DNA from: Gymnogyps californianus
Taxonomy: Eukaryota > Chordata > Aves > Accipitriformes > Cathartidae
Assembly (NCBI RefSeq): GCF_018139145.2
Contig: NC_059475.1
Span: 16,868,937-16,932,936, forward strand
Direction: 5' to 3'
Length of the DNA stretch: 64,000 bases
Below, one piece after another: positions 48,056 through 61,288 of this stretch. Made by a program: the position numbers and the translations under genes. Position 1 is the stretch's first letter, and every line of letters begins with the position of its first letter. The notes under the pieces are model-generated. The model was not told where the DNA came from, made no database searches, and saw only the letters and a list, made by a program, of their open reading frames with translations.

Positions 48056-51000
48056 CATCGCTGGAATTAAAAGTAAAGTAATAATATCTGAACAATCAAA
48101 CCATGCCATTTCCTTATTTCAACCTACAGTCCTTTAACATGTCCTCTGGATGTCTTCCAAAAATTGCCAAACTAGAAACTAAAGCACTAATAAGAATGTA
48201 TCTCCTGTCACGTAGTTTGGCTACAGGTTCCAGAAATAGGGAACTTTCAGTGCTGAAAGACTGAGCACAGATGCCATGCCAGTGGGGAACAAGGCTGCAA
48301 AGTGGGAATTGGAGCCATGAGCTGCCTGGCAGTTACTGCAAAGACTGAAATTCTATTTGTTCACTGTAACATTCTCTGTCTCATTTTCTTCCTGCCAGAG
48401 TATTGCGCATAGGTGGCAGAACACAGAAAACACACTTTCTTGCCTCCCCATGTGTGTCATGCTTAGAGTTATTAGGGGATACTTTTTTTCCTATTGGATT
48501 TGCACCTGAGGTTCTGCCTCCTATAAGACATCCCCAGGTACAGATCAAGGAAGGGGAAGCTGAAATACTCCCTAAAGAGTCGTCTTTGGAGCCTGGGAGA
48601 GGTTACAACACATGAGATACCATGAGGTACCTCTATACCTGTGTCATCAGTAAGCACACTGCCATGTAACTAAAAAGTAGTCCTTCTGAAGTTCAGGCAA
48701 ATCTGACAGTAGCCATGTCAGATGGCTACTAGGTTTTGAGAAGAAACAAATGCTGAAAGAAAGGAATAAAAGAGAGTAGACATACATATATCCACCAACC
48801 TTCCTTCTCAGTCAGTTTCAGGTGGGCCCAATTTTGCCACTCATAGGCAACCGGATGGGACTGGTCTCTTTTGGCAGTACTAAGGGCTTTATAAGTGTTT
48901 GCATGGCAGCAGCTCTCTGTTTGCTCTACTCTCACAAGCCCACAGGAACATCTCTATGTCAAGACTCAGGAGATTCTTCAGCACTGCAATGTCTCCTGCA
49001 GTGTGAAGTAGCTCTCAGAATCTCCCTATTGCAATCTGCTAAGGTATGTGGGATAATTCTGCTTATGAGCTAACCCAGGGTTTTGTAAAAGAGACGAGAA
49101 GATAGCACAGTCTTTCCACAGTCCTGCTCCAGTTGGAGGGAGACTTCTGTGGTCTGTTATGAAGTGCTGGACGTTTACATTTTGCTTTTCCTGTCGGAAG
49201 AAATAGATCTGGCAAACAGCCAGCAAGCTTTTCTGGAAAACTACTTTCCTAATAATTAAAAGCACCTGGGCAGACTTTCCTTGTCCAAACAGCACTGTCT
49301 CACCAGGCCAGGCCTTTAGGGTCAGAGATTCAGACACTGAATGGCTTTAGCAGTGGCAGGAATGTAGGAATTCAAGGTGCTCCTTCTTTACCTTATGCAT
49401 CTTGAATGTCCATTTGCAATCCAAGGTAAAGATGACAAAGGACTGAATGAAAGCCTGTGACCTCTAAAGTGTCAAAAGCTCCTCAAAAGTTAGACTTTCA
49501 TTCTGGCTCTGCCAGGTGTTTAGAGATCATGAGATGAACTTAAAAATAATGTGTCCTTGCCCTCCACCCCTGCCCCTCCAACACTACCTGTGGGGTTATG
49601 ATCCTTTAGGGTGCTCTTGGATTATGTTTCCAGGCTTACTCCTGCAATCAAGAGGGATCCAATCATATTTCATTTTAAAGAAAAGCTGGGAGTCTTTCCT
49701 GCTTGTGATGCAAATGCAGGTCCTTCTGCAAGGAAAAAACCCACTGTCATGAGGTTGGCAGTCAAACTGTTAAAGGTGGTGGTGCTGTAGTTAAAGTGAA
49801 ATTAAATCAGAGAAATTGAGATGACTGCAATTATTTATAGTTGGATGGAAGCAAGATCAGACTTTGCATTGCGTTTAGGCAGCTTCTACTTCCTTACCAG
49901 CTTTACTAGTCAATAGGTGTCTCTTAGAAAATACACTGTGTCTACCTGATATTGTCTGGAGAGGGAATGGGGACTGGCAGAGCATCCTGAGAGAAAGGTT
50001 ATCTGTTGGCTAACAGCTGTCTTCCAGCTTATTCTGCCAGAGCCTAGATGAGGCAGTAAAACTCACATGGCTAAAGCATGTTCTGTAGCTAGTGGGATAC
50101 CAGGAAGGAATATGACCCACATTTGTGGATAAATGAGTTATAGAAGTAATAGGCCATGTACAGCAGTCTTCTGTGTCCAGAAAAGGAGGACTGAGGAACA
50201 AGGGGAGAAAAATTAGGGAATCTACTTGGCAACTACGCTCTAGAAAAGAATAGCACCACCACTGACTGCTAAATAAATTTCCCACCTCTCCTGTTTTTCT
50301 CCTATAGCTATTGCTTTTCTTTTGCCTATGCATGCCTTAACCTCTACCTCAGCCCATGCTCGTATACAATGTCCCAAACTCCAGTCAGACACACCAGAAA
50401 GGTCAGTTCCTACAAGAAAGGGAGGAATCACTGCACCAAACTATGTAGAATATTTACCCTCCTATCTGGAATCCTGTAAAGAAAAATCTAAATGGTCTCT
50501 CTTAACTATAAGGCTTGTTTAGGAAATCAAAACTTTTAACGAGCATGTAGACAGCAATCAAGATTAATCCTCGTGTCTCTCAAGGCCTGGACAAGCCAAA
50601 GCCTGAAGACCTCTTCAGAAGAAGAGCAGCAAATAGAAGTTTTGATAGTTAATCAGAATCTCTTGATTACTGAGATCAACATATTTATGGTTTTAACTTT
50701 AATTTTGAATCTTCTACCTGTAGACAAAGAATTGCTGCATCCTGGAGATACGTACTTCCTGTAGAATCAGAACTGGCTAACAGACTAGGTAAGATTAATG
50801 CTGGGACAAACAATTTAAAAAAAAAATTGGATCATATTTATCTCACCAAACCGTATATTAATAGTAAGGGCAAGATTGAGTTCTGGTGCAGAAAGAATAT
50901 GCTTTCTAGAAGAGAAACATAATCAGTTTTATTCCCTAGATTAATTAAGTATGCTGGATATAGGAAATGAATTAATTGTGCAAATGCTCCATTATGATTC

Positions 51001-54000
51001 CCTCTGATAATCACTAAGAAGCACAAGCACATCCTCCATTATCTCCTGCTTTCCTGAGCTGCAGGGATTAGAAATCTCTCACAATGATACACCATGTTGA
51101 AACCACAAGACACTCACTTGCCTGGGACCCAGGCAAGGCTGGTCAAATCATTGTGGTAGATGGGCATGGCGAGTATTCTCATAACAATGATATTTCCCCT
51201 GTATCAGTTGTTAAGTGTCCCTCTTAGAGTGCATTAGAGCAAAGAAGCCAGCTACTGAGAGTGAAGAGCTTAGTCCTAGCAGAAAGCCTCAGCACTGTCT
51301 GGTTTGTGGAAGATGACAGCATAGTCTGACAGAAAACCCATGCAATGTGTTTATAGCCACTTCTGTAGTGCTTGCAGCCGCAGATTGAGTCCTACCTCTA
51401 CTTAGGCTGATGGTGCAGCAGCAGCAGCAATGCTCCTTCAACAAGAAAAAAACTAGTTTCAGTGTTTCCCTGCTTTTGACTTGCTGCTTTCATGTTGAGG
51501 TTCTGGACAGTTTGATTTGTTCCTGATCAGCTGCTTCAAATCTTTCTCTATTTCCTTGCTTTGGTATCACCAGGAGGTATGAGTTTTGTGGAGAAATAAG
51601 GCAGTAATTTTCTGCCATGCCCATGATATCTGTTTTCCCCTCACCCTATTCTCTTCCTGTTTCCTGTCTCCCTGGCCACTGTTATTTCTTGCCAAAAAGG
51701 AGTGTTTTTACAGTGACACAGTTAATTAGAGTAACTGTACTGCTGTAGAACCATATATAGTATATACATGAAAGGAGTTATGTGCTTAATCTCTCAACTA
51801 GCAACAGAGGTGACAGGTACAGCTCCTTAGCCAGTCACTCATGGGGGCTAAAAGAGAGAACAAACTCACACCACCTCTGGCAGAGAATATAGTCTGTAGA
51901 GCCATTGCCCTTCTGTACTGCCCTTTTAGAGTTACCTTGCTCTGCAGCAATTAGCAAGGAGGACAAGTATAGAAAATAACAAATGATTGCTTGTTTTCAT
52001 ATCCTACAAAGCTGCTGCAACAGCATATGTCTGTGTAGATGTACTTTGAGAAGTTCAGGATCTTTAGGAAAATGGAAGTTTTCCATTTTAAGAGAACAGA
52101 TTATTCACCCAACCTTTTTAAGCTGTCAGCTGTAACATTAACTCAGACTATTGCGGGTGAGTACCTATTGAAGCAGGTTGAATCTAATCCATCAGTTTTT
52201 AAAAGGACCTATACCTCCCACAGGGTTTATTGTTAGTTGTTGATGCGGCTTCCTTTCCTTTTGGACCCTTGTTTTCTTGGGGAGCAGAAGTACTCTTCAG
52301 AACAGCCTGTTGTTTAACTGAGGAATTGCAGGTGGAAGCATTGCACACAGAAACTATTAATCCAAAGAGCAATCTGCTGGTGTAGCATTTTTGTTCTTAT
52401 GCAAGTGCATAGTATTAGAACATGGGGGAACAGCAATAGCGATACTTCATTATTTGATTTGTAGCTTATTATTTCACTTACTAGAGTTTAGTGAGCGTAA
52501 GAGCTTTTCCCAGTAGCATCAGGAAGCTGTATAGCACTGACTGTTCAAGTGGTAGATAGCAGGGATTTTTTTAAAAATAGATATTTAAAAAAATGTTATC
52601 GAAAAACAGAACCTGGGATTTTTGAAAAGGATGTAAGCAAGCTAGGTACTCAGCTGTCATTGAGACTTGAAAGGCCAGCATAAGAACTTGACCAGCTAAG
52701 CCTCAGTATGTCTTAAAGGATGTTTAGGGCTGTGGTGCCACAGTAAATAGCAGGTTGTTGCCAAAACATCATTTCCAGTCAGACAGGACAAGTAAATGAA
52801 CAAAGATCAGAGCATCACCAGGCATTAGAATTGCAAGTGCAGGGATGCAAATTCAGAGCCAGGGAGTTCAGCCATGCTAGCTGGGATGTGAACTGATAAT
52901 TTTTTGATGTCAGCTTTTGTCTTCTTCCCAGGCAGATGTCTTCCTAGCCTTCTTGCCATCTTGCTTTTCAAGCTCAATTGCTAGGTGTTACTGCCAAGAT
53001 GCTTGAAACCATCCCAATTCAACCACAGTGGTTTAAGCACAGTAAACAGGACCTGATATCCACCAAGAGGAGTCTTACGATATCTCTGTTTCTGTTTCTC
53101 AGTGCTGGATACCAACACTCCAGGGATTCAGTCTCACCTCTTCCTTGCTTTTCGCCTTTTTGCTTCCTGACATTTTTTGCATACCTTTGTAAAAAGCAAG
53201 AGATGTTTAGCTTAAAGCAGGTATTTGTGCAGGAGAATACTGGTTATATGTAAAACAGGCCAGTTGTGCTCCAGCCAGCAGTTTTATTGCTCAAATAACT
53301 GCTTCTCCCACTTTATTACAGTATTGCCAAATGTAGATTGCTATGAAAATAGTCCATGCTTCAGTACCATGTGTGAAATGAGTACAAGAAGATGTGTCTA
53401 CATCACTTCTGGGGGCAATCTCTGCAATGGAGCAAGAATTAAATGACCCTGAAGACTCTAATTACTCTCCTAGGATGTCTATAAATGGTACTTTCCTGAT
53501 ATAGTTGATATGCATCATGCTTGGAAGACACCTGCAATTTTGCATCATTTCTCCACATTATTATTTATATTTCTTGGAGGGATAAGCAAAAGACATTATA
53601 AAAGCCCAGCATTCAAACTGTGCCCACCCCCCAATTTGTAATGTCAGAAGAAAGGGAAAAGGAGGCTCAGTCATTTTGTCAAAGATTTCAACACATTTAA
53701 ATTTTAACCTTTTAATTTGTTCCTTCTTTAATAGGTATCTGTCACTTTGGGATTTGAGCTGTCATCTGTGGCTCTAGAGATGACAATCCTCTGATGCAGA
53801 AATCTTGGTGCTGTTAACGTATCAGTGGTTTTGCAAGTGGTGTCACAGAACCATGGTTTTGCTGACAAGTTTCTTAAGGTTTCAGTTCTTGGACGTAGCA
53901 GGATGTGTTGTAGGAGATCATGGCAGATGGGACTTCTAGACAGCATAAGATGTCTAGCCACTCCCTTTTCTACTGCCCAGAGGTCCCCAGTCATATACAC

Positions 54001-56320
54001 ACCTGCTAGGTTACACTAGACAGGTGACTTCATGCATTCACTAGAGCAGACTCAGCTATTGTAATGTTTTGTAGTACAAGTTTAGAAATTAGCTTGGTGT
54101 TATTCCATTTGGATTATATGGTGTCATTTTGGGGACTTAAATAGTAATTGAAAGTGATTCAACTGAGGTTTTATATGCTGAAAAACATCTATGCATTTCT
54201 TTAGTGAGCAGGGAGGCAAGAACAAAAAAACTGGCAGGTGGAGAAGGGGAAATCTTTCTGCCAGCTACATAGGCTGCCAGCTGCTTCTGGTATTTCCCAG
54301 AATCCTGCCAGTCACTGCTTCCTATTGCTCTATATACCACCTCAGACCTCTCTCTCCTGTGTGGGGCAGCTGAGCTATGGCTGTGCCCTTTGGTAATCCC
54401 TGCAGGGACTACCTATCATGAACATCGCTTTCCTCCTACCCTTTCTGAGTAAAACTCTGATGTATATTTATTGTGCTAGAGCCCTTTGCAACCCATGACA
54501 TTACTCCTGGCTGAAGCCTAGTGATTACACGGGACCTTGCATTTGTGAGACAAGCTATACGACCATGACCTCTTCCCTACTCCCACTGAAAGAGAGTCCA
54601 TTTGTTGCTGTGTAGAAGATGACCTGTTTAAAAGGCTGGTGTCTGTTTGAACTTGAGTCACTTCTTACAAAAATGTTCTGTTGTGTTGGAAGTAGCTCAG
54701 GTGCTGCAGATGCTTTGCAGTGTGCTAGTCTGTGGGGTTTTAATGCATATTTTCCCTTCAATTATTATGTAAAAGATATCCTCAGGCCCACCTGCCTTCC
54801 CACACAGAGGAAACTGGCCACTGAATGAGCGTAATAGATTGAAGGTGTTACCCACCTCCAAAAGTAGTTTCAGTTACTGCACTTTGAAGTCTTGTTGAAA
54901 GTTGGGTAAAAAACCCACAAAAGCTTGTTTTCAATTTGTTCTCTTTGCTAGCCCCCACCACAACAACAAAAACTGTCCTCCTTCTCCCCCTCAGTCAAAA
55001 ATAAAACCATCCCAAAGCTGGCCTAACCAGACCTCAAGTTAACTCTCCTCGTGTTGTAAAAAGTGACACATTGTCTTTTAATATCCTGTCTGCTCATGTT
55101 TTACCCTCCATCTGAAAGATGGCTCTGCCAGCAGCTCAATACACCTTTAATTCCTTGTCAGGAACATGAGAAAAATAAAAAAAAAATACTGGTTAGGGGT
55201 TAAAATACTACACAGCAGTCCCCAGCCAGTACCTCCTGCAGCTACAGGCTGTGGAAAGCTCGTACCAGCAGAAACCAGGTTAGAGTCACATCCAACATCT
55301 GAGATGTTTCTGCATCACTTCTAATGGTAGGACCATCCCCAGATGCAGTATTTAGCCACTTTCTGCTTTTTCACCAAAGCTGCTGCTGAGGCTAGTGTAG
55401 TGTTTGCTGTAAATTCTTCAATCTTGACACCCTAGGAAGGTCCTCAGCACTCATGAAGACGTTCATCTCAATAACCTTTCCATGAGTGTAACATCTTTCC
55501 TGTGGACTGCTCTGCTCTCAAGGAGGATTTCTAATTTAATGTCCAATATTTATCATGTCCCTGATGAGCTCAGGCAAAGAGAGTGAATTTCATGCTGTGA
55601 TCTTCCATTTGAACTAAGAACATATGAACCAAAATATATTTGTACCAATTTATGTTCTCTTTTGTTACTACTTTTGTGTATATGTAAAAAAAAAAACCAA
55701 AATCCCTTCTAATATCAAGACCTTTAGTCAATCTTTTTAATTTCAAGGTTCTTTTAAAAGTAGTAGAACTGCATTTGTTCCTGGGACAACACTGTACATT
55801 GTGGTCATGTACAATTTAGTTTATTCTTCCCTTATTCTTCTGTTGCAATGTAAAAGGGACTTGTAGTCCTGCTTTGTGAGTTGTTCCCAAGAGACTCGTC
55901 TCTGAGTTCAGTGGTACATGGAAGCCTGAAGGACCCTTTCGGGGTCAGAAGAAGTGGTGTAAATAAGAGCCAGAGCAATGTCAACCAGAAAGATCACTTT
56001 GGGCTTACATAGCTTCAGGGCACTGAGCAATGATGGATAGGACAGAAGTCCATTTGTCATTCTGTGTGAGTCACATAGGTCCCATCTTGTCTCAATCTGA
56101 GGACTTGCAATGGCAAGCAAAAACACACAGCACTTTTTGGACCTCAGTCTGAAATCATAACACAGAGTGCTTCCTCTCTTACGAATGACAATAGTCACAT
56201 ATATTTTCCTTGCCATTTTACCTGTCTTGCTTACTGAAATAGCAAGCTGATGCTAGCAGACTTGTTTCTTGCTATATGCTTATATAGTACTTTGTACAGT
56301 GAGGCTCTGTTTTGGACATT
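48056..56320. other. Non-coding stretch
   Basis: About 8 kb of AT-rich unique-looking DNA. Open frames are at most about 107 codons and overlap antisense frames. I recognised no repeat, RNA gene or splice-bounded exon. Confidence 0.45.
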
Positions 56321-56324
56321 GCTA

Positions 56325-57030
56325 CTGTAAGCAGCTAAGAAATGCCCTACTTGGTCAGACCAGTGATGAATCCATCCAATCCAGTATCCTGTCTCCAGCG
56401 GTGGCATTAGGAGATTCTGTTTAGGAAGAGCAAACAAACTTGACTCCTATCTGAGGTCCATTCCCAGCATCCACAGTCATTGATTAGGGATGTTATAGAC
56501 TCATCTCTGCCTTTTCCCTGTTTACGGACATGTTGTCCGTGAATTTGTCTACCCTCTTTCTGGAACTGCTCACACTGTTTGTCTTTAAAACCTGCTGTGA
56601 CTACAAATTCCACAAGTTCATTGCCTGCTATGTAAGAAAGCACTTTACTGTATCTGTAAAACAAATCTCTTACTAGTGTTAGTGATCCCTAGTTCTAGAT
56701 GGGATTTAGTGAACAAGTTTTTAATTCATCTTATTTCCAGGTAGCCTTCTCCTCTCTTAATTGAAGTCTCAGCTTTTTAAGTCTCCCTTGGTAAGACAAC
56801 TGCACCATCATCCACATCATTTTAACTGCCCTTCTCAGTACCTTCCCTCAGTCCATTATGTCCTTCTTGCAATGCTGAGAGCAGAGTGGCACACATTAGT
56901 CAGGATGTGGGTGCACATGGGGTTTATGCATTGGCAAAATGATGCTCTCTGCATTGTTCTCAACACCCTTCCTGATGATGCTCAACAATTTGATGCCTCT
57001 TTTGGCTGATGCTGCACATTGAGCTGATGA
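56325..57030 (-). mobile_element. Very old CR1-like LINE fragment, reverse orientation
   Basis: About 700 bp of plus strand follows in order the antisense landmarks of an ancient amniote CR1: 'cctacttggtcagaccagtg', ATCCAGTATCCTGTCTCC-like (here AATCCAGTATCCTGTCTCCA), CATTCCCAGCATCCACAG, GTGAATTTGTCTACCCTCTT, AATTCCACAAGTTCATTGCC, GATCCCTAGTTCTAGATG, and finally GCTGCACATTGAGCTGATG. On the minus strand an 85-codon frame (56407-56664) matches the antisense of that order. The whole is interrupted by indels and is inactive. Confidence 0.75.
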
Positions 57031-59661
57031 ATGAAACTGTGAATAACTAATGAGAATATACTATTGTGATCAAGGCTGGCTGTGGTATGCAGTTAAATAT
57101 AGCCATACTGATTTTATTTATTTTTTTTAGAAACTATATTTAGTTGCTGGTCTCGGTGAAAGACAAATATTATCAGCCAGGGCAACTGCTCCAAATCGGA
57201 CAGCTTTGGGTCACTATATTTTTGCAGTCCCCCCTTTCTCTCTGCCCAGAGCATTAGTAGTACCTTACTGTATAAATTAGAGCACCCATAAGTAATATGC
57301 CTGCACATTCTTCCTGGATTTGTGTGCAAGAGCCCAAGGCGACTTTTAAACTTAGGTCTCTTGTTCAAAAACTTGATTATAAGGATGTGGAAACACTTCT
57401 TTCTGATGCTTCCTTTTGAAGAGGTTTTATGACTCAGATGCACAAATTAACTTCCAGATGAAAGTATAGTAGAAGCTTTAGCCCAGGAGCAACACCTACC
57501 CAGTTTTATAATCCTGTCACACATATAGCTTTAATAAAAGCCTGTAGAATAAACAAAACTTACCTATAGAAACAATGAGGCAACAGCAGTTGTAATTCAG
57601 GGAATTTCCAGCAGATTAGTAACAAGCTGTGAAGAGCCTGTGGCCTGAAATGCAATCTTGAGCCTCTACTTCCTAGGACATCATTTGTGTTGTGATGGTT
57701 ATTGCTGCTGAACAATTAACACCTGGAAGACTTTAAAAAATTTGGCTTTTAATTTCTCTTTTCCATTTTCAGCATGTGAAGTCTCTGATTCTGGCATGAA
57801 TCACAGCTCTTTGCCATCCAGCTCTTCCCTGAGGTCTGCATGGCTAGCAGTCAACCAGAGCATGCTATAAAGAGCAGAGGCATTCATCCAAGGAAGCAAT
57901 CAGGTACACGTGTGATTCTTTCTCCACAGAGCTCTCAAAATCTAATCAGAAGAGATTTTTTGAAACATTCCTCCCAGAATTTTAAACAACCTGGAGGAGA
58001 CAAACATTTCATCAGAATCTGTACATACAAAAAAAGTTTGATTGCTACCAGTTTTGGTTTTTTTTTTTCAATGAATCAAATGGAAATAGCACTTCTGTTT
58101 TACATTACAAAATAATTACACTTTTTAGTGCCCTGTGTTTCTTGGCACTTTTTTTTTCTTTTTGTGGCCATCTTCTTCAGCATATCTGAGCCTATTCAAA
58201 TGTCTGTGAATCTTGGTAGCTCACTCCTTCAGTGCAGACAGAGCTATGTCCCTGATTGAGTACTTCCTGCACCCAAGAAATGTCTGTGGAAAGGAGTTAG
58301 TCCTTTCCTTGAGGTCTGGTAACAGTCAGTCAGAGATGTACCCTAAAACAGTAACAAACCTCCTGTGCTCTCTTTGTGACAGTTTAACCTACTATGTATA
58401 AATCCTACTGATGACTGGCACTAGTTATGGTTATAATTAAAGATATGCATTAAGGTAATTTTATATTACAGTCCTAGAAATACTCTGCTTAGGTATCTCT
58501 ACAAGTAAATTTAATGCAGTCCTCTACTATTTTGAATGCTCCAGAAATGAGACTGTCTCCCAGAACTTCCGAGGCCTCCTGGTTCAGGTACTTGACATAT
58601 GAGTAGTTGTGAGGACTCAGCCACAAGTGTTATATGAGAAGTAATTAATCACAGATTCCATGTAGCTTGTATGTGAAAAGCCCCACCAGCTATACTGGAT
58701 CCAGACAGACATGGTGTGGTGAAAGAAGTTTAGCTTCCTGTAATAGTGATGTAGCTGCCCAGTTGCTCTCTGGAGCAAGGAATTAACATAGCCTAAGAAA
58801 TACAATGCCCCTTGCTTCTAAGTTGGGGTATGTGGCCTATTAAGGAAAGAAGAATGAGTGAACTTGAGACTCCAGGGACACGTAGAGTCTGGGGATGGCA
58901 ACATCAGCTTGAAGATACTTATAAATTTGAACAGGTCAGAATCCCATTTCTTGCTGTCTCAGTGCCTTTTTTTTTTTTTTTTTTAATTTCCTCCCTCAGG
59001 GCTGGCTGCCATTATTGCTTAAATCAGCGGAGAGATTCCCACTGAATTTCAGGGGCAACTGGATTAGTTACTAGGTTGTTGTACTGGAAAGGCATGCAAT
59101 TAAAAAAACCATGTTGTTCTCACTGTGTTGGAGCCAAGGATGACCAAGTATGATTGCTCAAGTGCAGCTGTGCAGCGTAACCCTGATCTGCCACCATGAA
59201 GGTAGTTGGTTGCATTTTAGATGCAAGTGAAACTCGGCCTGGCCAGAAGCTGCAGTTTGGCAACTTAGACCCACTGGGGCTCTGCCCAGGCATGGGGAGC
59301 TGCAACAAGGAATTTCTTTTAAGAGTCAGAGCTGTAATTTCCAAATGGTAGGGTTTGATCTGCAGAAGTTATCTCAGCATAACAACTTCACTGCAGCTGG
59401 TGAGACTTCTGGCAGGTGTGTAGGTTACCAGGAGGAATCTTCAGCTGGAAAACAGTAGAAGTGTAGAAAAGGTGGTTTTATTAATGGTTTTTGTATAGTG
59501 TTTATTTATTTGAATGTTCCCTAACATTTTTAAACTACTTTTCTGAAGTAATTATCTATTTCCTACAAATCTGATTGATACGAAGAGATGCCCCCACACT
59601 GTTTATCTAACTCCAACTGTAAGTCTCAGCCTCCCAAACAGTAAGGTATGCGCATGCCCTT
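57031..59661. other. Non-coding stretch
   Basis: No exon or recognisable repeat apart from a T18 run at 58967-58984. Open frames are at most about 109 codons. Confidence 0.45.
58967..58984. repeat. poly(T) tract, T18
   Basis: Eighteen thymines. No retroposon body was recognised on either side. Confidence 0.9.
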
Positions 59662-60080
59662 ATAGAATCATAGAATAGTTTGGGTTGGAAGGGACCTTTA
59701 AAGGTCATCTAGTCCAACCCCCCTGCAGTGAGCAGGGACATCTTCCACTAGAGCAGGCTGCTCAGAGCCCTGTCCAACCTGACCTTGAATGTTTCCAGGG
59801 ATGGGGCATCTACCACCTCTCCAGGCAAGCTGTTCCAGCGTTTCACCACCCTCATCGTAAAACATTTCTTCCTTATATCTAGTCTGAATCTACCCTCTTT
59901 CAGTTTAAAACCATTACGCCCTGTCCTGTCGCTACAGGCCCTACTAAAAAGTCTGTCCCCATCTTTCTTATAAGCCCCCTTTAAGTATTGAAAGGCGGCA
60001 ATAAGGTCTCCCCAGAGCCTTCTCTTCTCCAGGCTGAACAACCCCAATGCCCTTATTCTTGTGAGTCTTCCCATGAACTC
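59662..60080 (-). mobile_element. CR1 LINE 3' fragment, reverse orientation, relatively young
   Basis: This is the last ~0.4 kb of an avian CR1, read on the minus strand. The 3' terminal unit is at 59662-59677 (ATAGAATCATAGAATA on the plus strand), followed by TTTGGGTTGGAAGGGACCTT and the usual 'catctagtccaaccc'. Reading inwards, the minus-strand frame is open from the truncation point to the normal end of the RT ORF: it begins near ALGLFSLEKRRLWGD, contains FQYLKGAYKKDGDRLFSRAC and RLDIRKKCFTMRVVKRWNSL, and ends DRALSSLL before the stop at 59748. It has no frameshift, so it is much younger than the CR1 at 13.6 kb. The element is 5'-truncated and cannot move. The 5' edge is uncertain by about 40 bp. 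Confidence 0.9.
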
Positions 60081-60430
60081 CTGTGGAAATAGTTGCTTCC
60101 ATAATGCTATGCATATGTTTTGAGGGCTCAGGAAAGAGAGGGAAATTACAAACATGTGAGATCAAAACTTTTGAGAAAATGAAGACTGCCAGTGTTTCCA
60201 GAATTAAAGATATGTTGTGTAAACTGACCCTGTCTCTCCTTTTCCCTTATCCAAGATGAATGAAATGTGAAACGGTGCATTAAGCCTGGGAAGTAAGTTA
60301 AGGTTATAAAAGTGATTGCGTTTGATGATGTCATGTCCTTTTTGATGACATGGATAAAACATGTCCAAACCAGTGCCTGGAGAAGGACAGGACTTTTTGA
60401 GGGGGACTCCCTGAGGGTGATGAATGGTAC
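60081..60430. other. Spacer between CR1 and CpG island 2
   Basis: A 350-bp AT-rich stretch leading into the island. It contains TGATGTCA at 60326-60333 and the inverted ATGACAT shortly after, which resemble ATF/CRE-type half sites. No gene is seen. Confidence 0.4.
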
Positions 60431-61131
60431 AACAAGCGGAGCCCCTCCCTGCGGCAAAACCACGATCCCCTCCACCGGGCTCGGCAGCCCCTTACACCCG
60501 CCCGGGGCCTCGAGGGGCCGTGTGGGGCCGCGGCCGCCGCAGCGCTCCCTTCCCGCCAGCGGAAGGGAGGGCGGTAGAGGCCCCCGAGGACAGAGTTAAC
60601 TTCGTTTTACCACCAACCCTTCTGCGCATCGCCCGCCCCCGAGCACCGTCCCAAGGCCGGGGCGGGCGGCGGGGCACACCCCGCGGCGCCGCTTCCTCCG
60701 AGGGTGCGCACGGAGGCCGGCAAACTTTCGGAGGGAGCCACTTCCTCGCCCGGCCTGGCGGGGGGAGATGTTAGATGCCGGGAGGGAGGGGTGAAGGCGG
60801 GGAAGCGCCAGCCGCAGCCCCCCCGCCCGGTGCAAGACGGCCATTTAAGCCCTGGGCGAGGGGCCGGCGGGAGCGACGGCGGGGAGGAGGCGATGAGCCG
60901 TGGACGGAGGGAGGTGACCTACCCGCCCCTCCCGCGGCCGGCTGTCCCGCTCGCCCCCTCACTCCGCCCCGCGCAGGGCTTCCCCCGCGGCGGCGGCGGC
61001 GGCTCCAGCCACCCGCCTTTCCAGTCAGGGAGCGCTAGAGGGAGCGGCGGGAGGGTGAGGCGGCGGCGCCGCCGCCTGTGAGGGCGGCGAAGGGGTGGGA
61101 CGCCGGGCGGTGCGGGGCGCGCAGCCCGGCC

Positions 61132-61161
61132 ATGTCTCCGGGGGAGGCGGTGTCGGGCTGA
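61132..61161 (+). CDS. Upstream ORF in the leader of the signal-peptide gene
   Basis: ATG at 61132 with G at -3 opens a 9-codon frame (MSPGEAVSG) ending at TGA 61159-61161. It stops 37 nt before the main start codon at 61199. If the transcription start is upstream, scanning ribosomes could translate it and reduce or regulate main-frame initiation. It is one of the shortest features here, and translation is inferred, not shown. Confidence 0.3.
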   Translation: MSPGEAVSG

Positions 61162-61198
61162 GCGGCCGTGCGCGCAGCGGGGAGCGCTCTCCGCCACC

Positions 61199-61288
61199 AT
61201 GAGGCGGCTGTTGCTGCCCCTGCCCTGCCTGCTGCTGCCGCCGCTGCTGCTGCCGCCGCCGCTGCTGCTGCTGCTGCTGCCGGCCGAG
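61199..61288 (+). CDS. First coding exon of a secreted or membrane protein (signal peptide), partial gene
   Basis: The start ATG lies in CCGCCACCATGAGG, a near-perfect Kozak context. Thirty codons follow: MRRLLLP, then a long Leu/Pro run of CTG and CCG codons, ending LLLLPAE. This is a positively charged N-terminus plus a long hydrophobic core, the plan of a signal peptide, so the product should enter the secretory pathway. The exon ends at GCCGAG|GTGAGA (intron from 61289) in phase 0, leaving the mature protein to later exons, which I could not find before 64000. The gene therefore probably continues past the right edge. Family and symbol cannot be told from a signal peptide alone. The CTG/CCG-rich codon run could vary in length between individuals. 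An upstream ORF precedes it at 61132. Confidence 0.6.
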
